64,000 bases of DNA. It comes from Zingiber officinale (lineage: Eukaryota > Streptophyta > Magnoliopsida > Zingiberales > Zingiberaceae). The position numbers were made by a program, and so were the translations under genes. The notes under the pieces were generated by a model. The model searched no databases, had not been told where the DNA came from, and saw nothing but the letters and a program-made list of their open reading frames with translations. Shown piece by piece: positions 1-10,543 of this stretch. Each line of letters starts with the position of its first letter. The first letter of the stretch is position 1. The stretch spans positions 167,324,337 through 167,388,336 of the forward strand of contig NC_055988.1 of the NCBI RefSeq assembly GCF_018446385.1, read 5' to 3'.

Positions 1-71
1 TCTTCACCCTCTAACTTTTTGCTCCTTCCGGCGATGATTCCAGTGAAGAGCGACCTCACTCTGATACCACT
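1..71 (-). other. Edge of LTR retrotransposon body with primer-binding site
   Basis: Read on the minus strand, bases 69-59 give TGGTATCAGAG directly beside the LTR that begins at 72. This is the usual plant primer-binding site complementary to the 3' end of initiator methionine tRNA. It shows that the adjoining LTR is a 5' LTR of a minus-strand element whose body lies to the left of the window. No coding capacity can be judged from the 58 bases available. Confidence 0.75.
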
Positions 72-599
72 TGTTGGGACCAAATATGTAGCTAGAGGGG
101 GGGGGGGGGGGGGGAATAGCTCGACGCGATCTCGTGCTTGACGTTGCTTGTTTCTTCAAAGATATGCAGCGGAAAATAAAAAAAAACAAAACACACAATG
201 CTAACTCGAGGATTTACTTGGTATCCACCTCACAAGAGGTGACTAATCCAAGGATCCACACACTCACACAACATCCACTAATAAAACACTCCTTTACGAT
301 AACTACTGAAGGCGGAGAAGCCCTACAATTTCACACTACACGAAGAAAGAGAAAGGGAACAAAATACAAGCAAAAGCTTACAAGTTTGCACAAGAAAACC
401 CTAACCCTAGATTTCTTCTTCTTGCCTCTTGACTTGGACGTGCACCAGCACAAGCCTCCAAGAACCTTCAAGATCTGGCGTGAGAGCTGTGGAGAAGTTG
501 CTGTGGAATCGCTGTGAAGATCGGAGCTGAGCAGTGCAAGCGTTTTCAAAGTTCTACCGACGAAATCACACACCAACATCTTTATCCAGCGCCAACGGT

Positions 600-905
600 C
601 GGATCCCAATCGATTGGATTGCTCCCAATCGATTGGGGAGGCTTTGGATCGATCGGTCGATCGATCCAGAGTGCCTCTGTGCTCCTGGAAATCACCTGGA
701 TCGATCGACCAATCAATCCAGGGCTTATCGAGTGAAAGCCACACCTCTTAATCGATCAACCGATCTATTGGAGGCTCCCAATCAATCGGCCGATCGATTG
801 GGAAGCTTTCTGTTCGCGTGATGCTTCTCCCCAATCGATCCACTAATCGATTGGGAGAAGACTTGTCGCGGGGACTCACCCAATCGATCAGCTGATCGAT
901 CCGGC
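600..905. repeat. Degenerate GATCGATTGGG tandem array inside LTR
   Basis: Short units built on AATCGATTGGGAG and GATCGATCGG recur many times in both orientations, so the stretch is rich in the palindromes ATCGAT and CGATCG. It lies inside the LTR at 72-1733, and the ORFs that cross it are repeat artefacts. Confidence 0.7.
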
Positions 906-1169
906 ACCTTCTTTTTGCCCAAAAACAAGTCCAAAGTCCCCTAAACCAACATCCGGTCAATCATGACCTGTTGGTTTATCGTGCCTTGCATCTGGTCACC
1001 ATTGACCTACTAGGACTCGCTCACCAAGTGTCCGGTCAATCCTTTTGCCCCACTTGAACTTTTCATCCTCGTGCCAAGTATTCGGTCAATCCCTTTGACC
1101 TACTTGGGCTTTCCACCATCTGTCTGGTCAACCTTGACCCATCTGGATTTCGTCGTGCCAAATATTCAG

Positions 1170-1560
1170 TCAACCCTTTGACCTACTTGGACTTCCTTTC
1201 TGCCTAGCTTCACTCACTAGGACTTCCCTTTTGCCTGACTTCACTCACCAGGACTTTCAACTGCCTAGCTTCACTCACTAGGTCTTTCACCTGGCTTCAC
1301 TCACCAGGATTTCCAACTGCCTAGCTTCACTCACTAGGTCTTTCACCTGACTTCACTGACCAGGATTTCCATCTGCCTAGCTTCACTCACTAGGTCTTTC
1401 ACCTGGCTTCACTCGCTAGGACTTCCCATTGCCTAACTTCCCAGTTAGGACTTTCACTTGGCTTCACTCACCAGGATTTTCCTTCTGGCTAACTTCCCAG
1501 TTAGGACTTTCACATGGCTTCACTCACCAGGATTTTCCAGTCAAGTGTCCAGTTAGCCTT
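1170..1560. repeat. Tandem repeats around CTTCACTCACTAGG / CTTCACTCACCAGG
   Basis: Units of roughly 30-60 bp alternate between GCCTAGCTTCACTCACTAGG and a ..CTGGCTTCACTCACCAGG variant, repeated about eight times with drift. The array occupies the distal part of the LTR at 72-1733 and has no coding function that can be supported. Confidence 0.7.
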
Positions 1561-1733
1561 GACCTACTTGACTCTCCTTCACATTCTCCCCACATGAACA
1601 ATTGCACCTGCAATCTTCTTGCGTTGTCTATATGTATTGTCAAACATCGAAACTCAAACATCAAGACTCGAGCTTGACTCAATTCAAGCTCAGTCAACCA
1701 GGTCAACCTTGACCTAGGGATATTGCACCAACA

Positions 1734-2149
1734 GGCGTCGGTCCAACCTAAGGATTCAGCAAAATCCAAAAGTCAACATCGAACAGTCTAGAGAATATCA
1801 GATTAAATTTTGCTATTATATATTATTTTACCTAGTGTGCTAACTTTGTGATGAAATAAGATGGTTGGAGTTAGGGCATTTTAGGTGCTCGGATGTTCGG
1901 GCGCCCAGAAAGGATCTAGGTACATGGAATGAACTAAATCATAACTTTTATTAAAAGAATGGATGAAACAGCCATGAGGATCCACGAGTTCCACACAGGA
2001 ACTTAAGAATTATTTTATGACTTATTTTAAGTTTAATGAAGCATATAGTAAAAATTTTGATATCCTAAAGTAGTGGTCAAAGAAGCCTCAAAGTTTTCTC
2101 GTCCTCTCCATGATTGCCAAATTTTTTTTAACTTGTTCAGTGTCAACTG
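1734..2149. other. Intergenic stretch between two retroelements
   Basis: No ORF, RNA gene or recognisable repeat is seen here. It ends with AACTG at 2145-2149, the left target-site duplication of the element that follows. Confidence 0.5.
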
Positions 2150-3060
2150 TGTTGGTGCAGCGGAGACCGGCAAGAGGGGGTGAATTGCTGAAAACAAAAG
2201 CAAACTATACCCTCCTCGGATTTCAACTCAGAATTTAAATCAGCAATAAAATAACATCAACTAAATTAATGAAACAGAAAAAAAATAGGAACAGAAAAGA
2301 CTCAGCGATTTAACCTGGTTACAACTAAGGAGGTTGTTAATCCAGGACAGTAGAAAAGAGCGCAGTAAGAAAAATCTCCTTCTCTGAATGCGGAGAAGCC
2401 TTTTACACTTTTGAAGCTCACTAGTTGCTTAGGAATTGCTTACAGATTGATTGCTTGAGTTGTTATTGAATTCCTAGCTCCAAGGGACTTTATATAGGCC
2501 CTGGAAATCTTATCCGAGAGTCCAAGATGCCTCCAATAGAGTTCAAGGCGCCTCCAACTCGATCTGCGGATAAAACTTTATCCGTAGCATAAACGGTCGA
2601 ATTTGACCTGTTGAAGGCGCCTTCAACAAGGTTGAAGGCGCCTTCGTGATGGAGGCGCCTCCAAGCCTGCTGGAGGCGCCTCCAAGCTGGCAGCCTACTT
2701 TTCAGCCTAGTTTCTTCAGCTTCCGACGCTCCGTTCTTTTGGGTGATTGCGGCCAATCGGAATAGGGCTCACCCGAACCCAATTCCCGGCCTTCTCCTCG
2801 AGCAGCCTTCCGTCCCGGCTTAACGTCCCTCGAACGCCGCGCACGCTCTTCACGCCCACCGAAGTACTCTTCCGTAGCTCTCTCGTCCTTCGGACGCACC
2901 GAGCCCGTCGGCTCCCTTCCCGTGCCGTCCTTCTCGCTAGCTGCGTCTTCCGCTCGACTTCCTGTGTTCCTAAGCTCCTGTACACTCAGACACATGGATC
3001 AAACACAGCAAGACCTAACCAACTTGGTTGATCACATCAAAACTACCACGGGGTCCAACA
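2150..3060 (-). repeat. 3' LTR of gag-only element 1
   Basis: 911 bp, TGTTGGTGCAG...GGGTCCAACA. It contains several copies of GGAGGCGCCTCCA-like palindromes around 2525-2690. Compared with the partner LTR it carries one extra GAAGGCGCCTTCAAC unit near 2630. The polypurine tract lies immediately right of it. Confidence 0.92.
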
Positions 3061-3074
3061 ATCTCTCCCTTTTT
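3061..3074 (-). other. Polypurine tract of element 1
   Basis: Read on the minus strand the bases are AAAAAGGGAGAT followed directly by the LTR start TGTTGG. This is the expected plus-strand primer for reverse transcription and fixes the 3' LTR as the left one. Confidence 0.85.
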
Positions 3075-3099
3075 GATGTGCATCAACCCAAGTTCAAGT

Positions 3100-3762
3100 T
3101 AGGGTTAAAATAGACATAAAGAGTAATTTTAAAGAAGAAATTACTAAACTAACAAGTTAAGCATAATTTCTACAATTAGTAAAATTACAATACTTAAGAT
3201 AAAAAAAATTTTTAAATTTTATTCTAACTCCCCCTAAACTTGTACTTTTCTCTAAACCGTACTTTTCTCTCCCCCTTTGATCACAGCAAAAATGGGGTCT
3301 TAAGAATTTTCAAGTAAGATTGAAGTTTTTTGAAAATTTTCTATGTTAAAAATGATTTTTTTTTAAAAAAAAAATTGCTAATTTAAAATAAATTTTCCAA
3401 AAAAAAGTTTCTAAGAGAAAAAAAATCCTAAGTAAATGTTCCCAAAAAAATTTCTAAGTCAAATGAATGAACTTTTAGAATTTTCCAGAAGAAAATTTCT
3501 AACCAAAAAATTAAGTTAGAATTTTTTTTAAAAAAATTTCTAAGGAATTTTTGTTTATACTTTCAAAGCATTATTTAATTCTTGTTTAATGCTTTTTCAG
3601 AAAGTTAATTAAACATTTTCTTTCAATATTTTAGCTTCCAGGTCGTGGCGAGGCACTAGGCCTTCTTGGTTATTGGAGCAATAACCACTTCCTTAGACAA
3701 AGCTTCCATAAAGAATTTCAATGTTTAATTTTCTCACTGTAAGCTTTTTAATTTTTGAAAAA
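3100..3762 (-). other. Non-coding 3' region of element 1 with conserved hairpin block
   Basis: AT-rich, without usable ORFs, except for one better conserved block at about 3635-3720 that recurs in the other gag-only elements. It holds a perfect 8-bp stem hairpin at 3668-3686. It lies between the gag stop and the polypurine tract. Confidence 0.7.
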
Positions 3763-5160
3763 TTAATTAAGCATAGATTTTGGAACCCAATAGAGGGTCC
3801 TTCCTACAGGATTTTTCAAAAATCTAGGGGGTACATATTTTCTTGGTATTTTCCTAAGTTGACCTTGATGCCTCCTTATATACCAATTTAATTTACCATA
3901 AATTCTTAATTTTGAATTTGGAAATTGATTTAAGCATGCATCATTTTTCAATTTTTCAATTTCTAATTTTAAATTTTCATTTTCTGATTTCAAATTTTCA
4001 TTTTCTTTTTTTAATTTATCTAATTCTCTAGAAAGAGCTTTAATAAATCTAAAAGATTGATTCGGGGTTAGATTGCGTACCTTACTTACCTGATCTGGTG
4101 ACGCTCCCCCTTCACTACAGCTTTCTTCTGACGTTCCTCCCCCTTCGTCGATGCTCATCTCTGAGCTGGACGTTTCTTCTAGCTGATGGTTGGCCATCAG
4201 TGCTAGTCCCGAGAATTCTTCGACTTCCGATTCGGAGGATGACGAATCATCCCACGTGGCCTTTAGGTTCTTGTGTTTGGAGGGTTCTGGCTTCTTGTAC
4301 TTTACCCTTTCTTTCTCCTTTCTCTTTAGCTTTGGGCAGTCATCTTTGATGTGCCCCTCTTCGTTGCAGTTGTAGTAACGAACTGTCCTCTTCTTTCGAT
4401 GATGCCTCTGCGATTTAAATTTGTTAGTACTAAAAAACTTATTGAAGCGTCTTACCAGTAGTGCCGCTTCGGATTCGTCGACTGAGGCTTCGGAGTTAGA
4501 ACTGTTCATCTTTGCCTTTAAGGCAATGTTCTGACTTGTCTTCTCTGCTCCGTTGGGTTCTGAAACTCGAGATTCGTGAAGTTCAAAAGTAGAAAATAAT
4601 TGTTCTAAAGTACTTACCTCGAGGTCCTTAGAGATATAATACGCATCTACTAAGGAGGCCCACTCTGGAGTTCTCGGGAAGGCATTGAGCGCGTATCGGA
4701 TGGAATCCCGATTGGTTACCTCTTCTCCAAGGTTCGTTAGTTGCGTTATCAGCTCCTTGATTCTCGCTTGGAGTTGCGCTACCTTCTCGCCTTGGTTCAT
4801 CCGGAGGTTCGTTAACTGGTTCCGGAGGATATCGCGCTTCGCTAGCTTCGCTTCGGAAGTACCTTCGTGTAGCTCCAGGAATTTTTCCCAGAGATCTTTC
4901 GCTGAGTCGTAGCTTCCGATCCGATTTACTTCTTGTGGTGGCAGCACACTGAGCAGGTGGAATTCTGCCTTTCTGTTGGCGACGAAATCGGCTTGCTCCT
5001 TCTTGCTCCATGTGTTTTCTTCTTTGTCTTTCGGCGCTGCAAAACCATATTTCATTGTAATAAGAATATCAAAATCCGTTTTAAAAAATACCTCCATTTT
5101 GCGCTTCCATGTGGCGAAGTCTCCGTCGAACTTCGGGGGATGGATGTTTGCTCCGACCAT
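3763..5160 (-). CDS. Copia-type Gag polyprotein, gag-only element 1
   Basis: An intact 465-residue ORF. The start ATG at 5160 opens with MVGANIHPPKFDGDFATWK, matching the N-terminus of the other two gag copies here. Order: an N-terminal DUF4219/UBN2-like gag domain (about residues 5-190, with WEKFLELHEGTSEAK-like and LRNQLTNLRM-like motifs), a basic linker, a CCHC zinc knuckle near residue 275, an acidic Ser/Glu-rich region, a short coiled coil with repeated KSENENLKLE units, and a conserved C-terminus ending YWVPKSMLN. The zinc knuckle reads YYNCNEEGHIKDDC: the first Cys is replaced by Tyr, so zinc binding is probably impaired. In autonomous copia elements protease and integrase would follow; here only non-coding DNA follows. 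Expected role: virus-like particle formation and RNA packaging. Confidence 0.88.
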   Translation of the reverse strand: MVGANIHPPKFDGDFATWKRKMEVFFKTDFDILITMKYGFAAPKDKEENTWSKKEQADFVANRKAEFHLLSVLPPQEVNRIGSYDSAKDLWEKFLELHEGTSEAKLAKRDILRNQLTNLRMNQGEKVAQLQARIKELITQLTNLGEEVTNRDSIRYALNAFPRTPEWASLVDAYYISKDLEVSTLEQLFSTFELHESRVSEPNGAEKTSQNIALKAKMNSSNSEASVDESEAALLVRRFNKFFSTNKFKSQRHHRKKRTVRYYNCNEEGHIKDDCPKLKRKEKERVKYKKPEPSKHKNLKATWDDSSSSESEVEEFSGLALMANHQLEETSSSEMSIDEGGGTSEESCSEGGASPDQVSKVRNLTPNQSFRFIKALSRELDKLKKENENLKSENENLKLEIEKLKNDACLNQFPNSKLRIYGKLNWYIRRHQGQLRKIPRKYVPPRFLKNPVGRTLYWVPKSMLN

Positions 5161-5210
5161 CGTCTTGATCGTAGTGCTTCAGTTGGCGGTTAGTCCTTCT
5201 GAGGCGATTA

Positions 5211-5223
5211 GGCTCTGATACCA
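5211..5223 (-). other. Primer-binding site of element 1
   Basis: The minus strand reads TGGTATCAGAGCC two bases inside the 5' LTR, complementary to the initiator methionine tRNA 3' end. It fixes the element on the minus strand. Confidence 0.9.
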
Positions 5224-5225
5224 CT

Positions 5226-6119
5226 TGTTGGTGCAGCGGAGACCGACAAGAGGGGGGTGAATTGCTGAAAATAAAAAACAAACTATACCCTCCTCGGATT
5301 TCAACTCAGAATTTAAATTAGCAATAAAATAACAACAACTAAATTAATGAAACAGAAAAAGAAATAGGAACAGAAAAGACTCAGGGATTTAACCTGGTTA
5401 CAACCAAGGAGGTTGTTAATCCAGGACAGTAGAAAAGAGCGCAGTAAGAAAAATCTCCTTCTCTGAAGGCGGAGAAGCCTTTTACACTTTTGAAGCTCAC
5501 TAGTTGCTTAGGAATTGCTTACAGATTGATTGCTTGAGTTGTTATGGAATTCCTAGCTCCAGGGGCCTTTATATAGGCCCTGGAAATCTTATCCCGAGAG
5601 TCCAAGACGCCTCCAATAGAGTTCAAGGCGCCTCCAACTCGATCTGCGGATAAAACTTTATCCGTAGCATAAACGGTCGAATTTGACCTGTTGAAGGCGC
5701 CTTCATGATGGAGGCGCCTCCAAGCCTGCTGGAGGCGCCTCCAAGCTGGCAGCCTACTTTTCAACCTGGTTTCTTCAGCTTCCGACGCTCCGTTCTTTTG
5801 GGTGATTGCGGCCAATCGGAATAGGGCTCACCCGAACCCAATTCTCGGCCTTCTCCTCGAGCAGCCTTCCGTCCCGGCTTAACGTCCCTCGAACGCCGCG
5901 CACGCTCTTCACGCCCACCGGAGTACTCTTCCGCAGCTCTCTCGTCCTTCGGACGCACCGAGCCCGTCGGCTCCCTTCCCGTGCCGTCCTTCTCGCTAGA
6001 TGCGTCTTCCGCTCGACTTCCTGTGCTCCTAAGCTCCTGCACACTCAGACACAGGGATCAAACACAGCAGGACCTAACCAACTTGGTTGATCACATCAAA
6101 ACTACCACGGGGTCCAACA
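5226..6119 (-). repeat. 5' LTR of gag-only element 1
   Basis: 894 bp and near-identical to the LTR at 2150-3060. It ends GGGTCCAACA, followed by the target duplication AACTG at 6120-6124. Confidence 0.92.
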
Positions 6120-6124
6120 AACTG

Positions 6125-7047
6125 TTACTGTGGAGCATACGTTCAGTGTTGGCGGCAACATATTAGATAAACGGTGATGGAATTTGTCCCCGACTCATTG
6201 GAAGACCAAATATTATTCAACGATTAAACCAGAGTCAAGAAAAGAATTCAAGAAATATAACTTTAAATGACGAAGTTGAAGATTTTGATACCGAATGAAC
6301 GAATATAATAAGAACAGGAAATGAAAATGAGTAATAACATCACTTCCTAATATAAAAGGGTAAACATGTAAAAGAATTGCATGGACTTTGATTCTCCTAT
6401 ACATGAAAAGGGGATATGTAAGCAACTTAAATAAGTGCAAACACTTTTTTTAAAATAAATTTTAAAATTTTTAATTGAATAATTTGGAAATGTAGCGAAC
6501 CGTGATTTGAATTGTGAACTAGTAGTTTTGAACCGTGAACTGTAATCGTCTTGAGCGGTTAATGTTAAGGGTCGACATGTCAGGAATTGTCGAACTGATC
6601 ATTCCAAACCATCAATTCCGAATCATAGTTAGGTCTAGGTATAAATACTATTTCAGATTATCCTATGCCCCTATCTAGGAAAGTTGTTGGTCTAAGAATG
6701 AGTAAACCCTTATGATTTATCTCTTTTAAAATGTGTGAGGTCGTTCTAAAGAGGTCGCTAAGATGAGGATTCCAACTTTTGTCCAGTGTATTGTTTAAAT
6801 TTATTTAATAAAGTAACTGAGTTAAAATCGAATCTTAAATAAATCAAGTTGTCATATTGTTTTATTTTTAATTTTTAATTTTTAATTTTTAATTTGAACT
6901 TCATTTATTTAAATTCTATTGAATTTAATTTAAAATTTTCTGATTATTTAAAATTTTTATATTTTTAATCTTATTTAGTAGACTAATAAATTTAATATTA
7001 TATATATTATTTATTTACAAATTTATAAGAACTTTATTAATAAATTA

Positions 7048-7091
<44 letters not shown>

Positions 7092-7355
7092 GTTGTCATC
7101 GGCAAGCCTTCGGCTCGATATAATCTCTTTTTATAAATAATAATAAGTGTTTATTAAATTTAATGAGTTTTTTAAATATCTTTATTTAATTAATCTTTAA
7201 ATATTTAACAAATATAAATAATGTCCTATAAATCCAAACATGAATCATTAATTAGGTCACGCCGCAAGCCATATTGGTCTAGTTACTCGCAGGCGCGTGC
7301 TCCCCTCTTCGTTCGTTTGCCTCTAATTTAGTAGCAGAGGTTGGCGAAGAAGGGA
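6125..7355. other. AT-rich region upstream of the NOP53-like locus
   Basis: No coding sequence is supported. It includes a TTTTTAA-type low-complexity run near 6864-6893 and an (ATT)n microsatellite at about 7048-7092. The last 90 bases are less AT-rich and probably hold the promoter and 5' leader of the gene at 7356, but no TATA box could be assigned with confidence. Confidence 0.5.
7048..7092. repeat. (ATT)n microsatellite
   Basis: About 14 uninterrupted ATT/TTA units upstream of the NOP53-like first exon. Confidence 0.9.
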
Positions 7356-9692
7356 ATGGGGAAGGCGGCGAAGGGATCGCGGAAGGGGAAGAAGGCATGG
7401 AGGCCCGACATCACCACCAACCACATCGACGATTACTTCGACGAGTCCATCAGGGACGCCTTCACCGGCAAGGCTTCCGAGACGAAATCCACTGACAGTA
7501 AGTGCCCTCTACTTCTTCCTTTTTTTTGTTAGGCTAAATCCTGCTCCGTACTCATGCTTTTGTTTCTCCCGTTTTACGCTGTGAATGACGGCGCTGGCCT
7601 TGGAATTGACGATTCCTTGATCGATCAATAATGAATTTTTCTATGAAGAACTTAAGAACGCGGACTGTAATGTAGCTGTAGGACATTATAATCACTTAGA
7701 AGAGAAAAAAAGCGTGGTTCTGTTATGCAGATCACTTGCAGAATTGTGCTATTTGAGGATCTGAATGCTCTTACTTTTGATTTAAATAGGTGGACACCAT
7801 AGGATAGTTAGTTTGTTTTTTTTTGGGTAATGAGAAATTGTCTAATGCTACCTAGACCAGAGTGATTGACTCACAGTGTTGTAACTGCACAGAGAAATAA
7901 AAACCCATGATCGTTTCTCACTTGTCAAACTCAAGTATTTGACATTTTACTGGTGATGGTTGTTTTCACCTATACCGTTGGCATTACTAAACAGGGTTTA
8001 CACATTACGTATCGTTGACATCTTTTTTTTTTGTGAAGATCCAATCACATAGATGATGATTTAGCATTATTGTGTTTAACTAAACTAATATCATTTGTTT
8101 GGATAGTAGTTCTTTAAGTAACTTTAGTAGGTAGAATACCATGTTATCGTGGTCTATTGACTGTTATTGACTGATGCAGAAACTCTTGTGAAAAGAAAGA
8201 TTGAGAAACACGTGGAAAAAGTTCTCCATCATGAGAGCTCGCTTCAGAAAAATCCTTTTGTCCAAGCTGTTCCATCGTCTTCTTCAAAAAAATCGAAGCG
8301 GAAAAAGAAACAAGTGATGACACAAATAATACAGACCGGCAAATCTTCACAGGTGTGCAATGCCTCTTAAGTGCTCTTTTTTATATAAAAGTTTATGATA
8401 TGCATCTCTTATACTGTTTATGTCCTCAGGTAGATGATATAACTTCCACTTTAATTGACATATGGAATAATGAAGGTTCTCTTGACTTCTCTACTTCCCA
8501 TTTGGTCTATTGTATCGCTAAGTTCTAAAAGTTGAATTCAACATCATAAGTTATCTCTAAATCTTGCAGGTGAAGCAATTGATAGGCCTAAAAAGGTGAG
8601 TTTTTCTTTATTTGGCAATCAATTTTTGGTAACAAGTCATTGGTACCCATGTGAAAGTGTCTGATAATTATTTGTTTCCGAAATTCATAGTCTTGTAATG
8701 AATCCCAAAAAATTGTTGGTAAATTTAAGGGACTTGAATTTTCTATTTGTCTATTTGATTTTGTCTTTGGTCCAGTACAAGACATGATAACGTATCACCA
8801 CTACTATCTTGATCATTTCATTAGTTGAACCATTAATATCTGAAATGAGCATTTGCTCCCCCACTGTGATTGTAAATTGTGATGCAAAGCGGTATTGTGT
8901 TGTTGATATTGTTTAGTAGGACAAGTATTAATGCCACTAAATTTTATATGATCAATCTTTTTTTGCATAATACTATCCTAAATGGGCCTATGGAAAATGC
9001 TGAATAGCTGCTATAGCATTTACCAGCTAAGATAGAAAGCCCATTTAAGATATTGTATAAAGAGCCAAATTAATCTTTTTGATTATTCCAAACTGTTATG
9101 TGAATTAAATAAAATATTTTGAATGAGAGAAGATAAAATCCTTAAAACCACTTGAGCTAATCAATTTTCGTAATGTACCATAAGCATATGATTAATAGTT
9201 TTTTGCTTTCATTGACAAGATGGATTATTTATTTATTTATGATGTTGTTGGATCATGTTGTGCCATTTTTTCTTAACATCGGATTAGGGCTTTTCCTTTT
9301 TATTGTTTGTTCCTTCCTTAATAAGCATAGAATTTTCTCATTTCTCAACCACTTGATTTTAACTTATCCTTTTAATAACTTCTTCCCATTTTTGTTCTCG
9401 CAGAAACAGAAGGCTTCCATCATTCTAGCTATTGAAGTGGAGCCACCAGGCTGTTCATTTAATCCTTCATTTGAGGCTCATCAAGTAAATATTCAAATCT
9501 CTATGCACTATTGGTTTGGTGTTATTCTCATTCTTCCTATTGAATCCATGATTTAAAATCTCGACCGTGCTGAGATTTTGACCTGGACAAGAATGATACA
9601 GTTTCGGTACCGTATCATACCGATATAGTTTTGGTATTTTTTAAATATAAATTATATTAAATAAAAATTTTATCTAAATATTTTTTAAAAAT

Positions 9693-9733
<41 letters not shown>

Positions 9734-10288
9734 GATAATTTCATTTGGCTTGAATTATTCATATCTAAATTATGCTAATCATAGATAGAAGTTGATTAAA
9801 ATGATTAAACTAAGATTTTTAATTAAACCTAAGTTAAAACCTCTCCCATTCCTTGTTCTATTGTTTCATGCCACTAAGTGTTGCTGTCGGCCTCCAGGCC
9901 AGCGCGATGTGTCTGAAGGCATCGTTGGGTTCGCGCAATGCCTCTGGAAGCATCGTCGGGCTCACACGATGCCTCTGGATGTGTCGTCGGGCCCGCACGA
10001 TGCTTCAAATGCATTGCTGGTCTGCGCAACACCTCTTGGCCCAACAATGTGCCCACGGGGCCTCAAGGCGCGCTTCCACTGGAGGCGTGCCTTTGTCGGT
10101 TCGTGAGCGGAACGAAATGTTTCTTTGTGAAACGGAACGAGAATTGAAACCATGTTAGAATCTCACTTTTGTGTTCTGTCCTACTGTTTATATAGGATTC
10201 ATTGGCTCTAGCTGTTGCCAGTGAGATGCATAAAATTTACAAAAAAGAATTTGACCCTGTTTTAGGTGATGCAATTTCAGATGAAGAT
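7356..10288 (+). CDS. NOP53/SMO4-like ribosome-biogenesis protein, N-terminal part (six exons)
   Basis: Six exons with GT-AG borders and consistent phase: 7356-7497, 8180-8352, 8430-8475, 8570-8595, 9404-9484, 10196-10288; together 561 nt, 187 codons. The ATG at 7356 gives MGKAAKGSRKGKKAW, matching the start of plant NOP53/SMO4; the upstream TTG at 7341 is not needed. Other family landmarks are KRKIEKHVEKVL, SSLQKNPFVQAVPSSS, a lysine-rich stretch, and VEPPGCSFNPSFEAHQ. In this family the protein is a nucleolar 60S assembly and 27S/ITS2 processing factor. The C-terminal two thirds normal for the family is absent: exon 6 ends with a donor at 10289, and the next acceptor leads into an F-box exon in the same phase. 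It is therefore either a truncated NOP53 or the N-terminus of a chimera. Compared with the copy at 49865, exon 6 lacks 18 nt. Confidence 0.82.
9545..10154. mobile_element. MITE-like insertion in intron 5 with GC-rich minisatellite
   Basis: The homologous intron at 49768-49864 lacks this block and reads CTATTAGAATCTCCC at the empty site. The inserted block starts CCATGATTTAAAATCTCG and ends with the inverted version (..CGAGAATTGAAACCATG), so it has imperfect terminal inverted repeats. It is flanked by imperfect TTGAATC / TTAGAATC duplications. Inside are a (TA)n run at about 9694-9731 and a GC-rich set of roughly 32-bp repeats (CACGATGCCTCTGG-like) at about 9895-10060. The superfamily is uncertain; an 8-9 bp duplication would suit Mutator or hAT. 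Confidence 0.7.
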
Positions 10289-10543
10289 GTGAGAATCACA
10301 AATTTCTCTTAATTGTTCTTATTATAGAAAAATGGTTTTTTCGATTTGTAGCAAAAAAAAGCTGCTTCTTTGACGAGCCATTGTGCAATTTTGGTTGCTC
10401 TATCATAGATGAATTACTTAATCATAAATCAGTAATTGAAGGCATTTGATAATACTAGTGTTGCTACATCAAACCAAAATAGCTGGAAATTTATATAGCC
10501 CTTTTATATACTGATCAAAAACATTCAACCTTTATAATTGTAG

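Larger units (their letters stand above)
72..1733 (-). mobile_element. 5' LTR (about 1.66 kb) of a minus-strand LTR retrotransposon
   Basis: The segment starts TGTTGG and ends CCAACA, the short inverted ends of an LTR, and has a tRNA-Met primer-binding site on its left side. A run of 18 G at 97-114 occupies the position of the G-rich (C-rich on the element strand) tract seen near the U5 end of the other LTRs here. The body of the LTR is made of two degenerate tandem arrays described separately. The 3' partner and the target duplication lie outside the window, so completeness cannot be tested. Confidence 0.7.
2150..6119 (-). mobile_element. Complete gag-only LTR retrotransposon (TR-GAG type), copy 1
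   Basis: The element is bounded by two LTRs (2150-3060 and 5226-6119), both TGTTGG...CCAACA, and by a perfect 5-bp target duplication AACTG (2145-2149 and 6120-6124). On the minus strand it runs 5' LTR, tRNA-Met primer-binding site, one gag ORF, about 700 bp of AT-rich non-coding sequence, polypurine tract, 3' LTR. No protease, integrase or reverse transcriptase motif is present in any frame. Elements of this design are known in plants as terminal-repeat retrotransposons with a GAG domain and depend on enzymes of autonomous relatives. The gag family is copia-type. LTRs differ by an 18-bp indel and scattered substitutions, so insertion is fairly recent. Confidence 0.93.

Noticed and set aside
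97-114. Run of 18 G as a possible G-quadruplex or assembly artefact
   Set aside because: A similar G-rich tract occurs at the same LTR position in the other elements (16684, 5250, 2170), so it is a family feature; its exact length is uncertain because homopolymers sequence poorly.
600-905. Satellite-like or regulatory array of ATCGAT palindromes
   Set aside because: It lies wholly inside an LTR and is a degenerate internal tandem repeat; no independent function is supported.
2702-3031. Arg-rich ORFs on both strands inside the LTRs (also 5761-6090, 21492-22076, 24996-25452, 42501-42879)
   Set aside because: Shadow frames of GC-rich LTR sequence; open in several frames and strands, without family matches.
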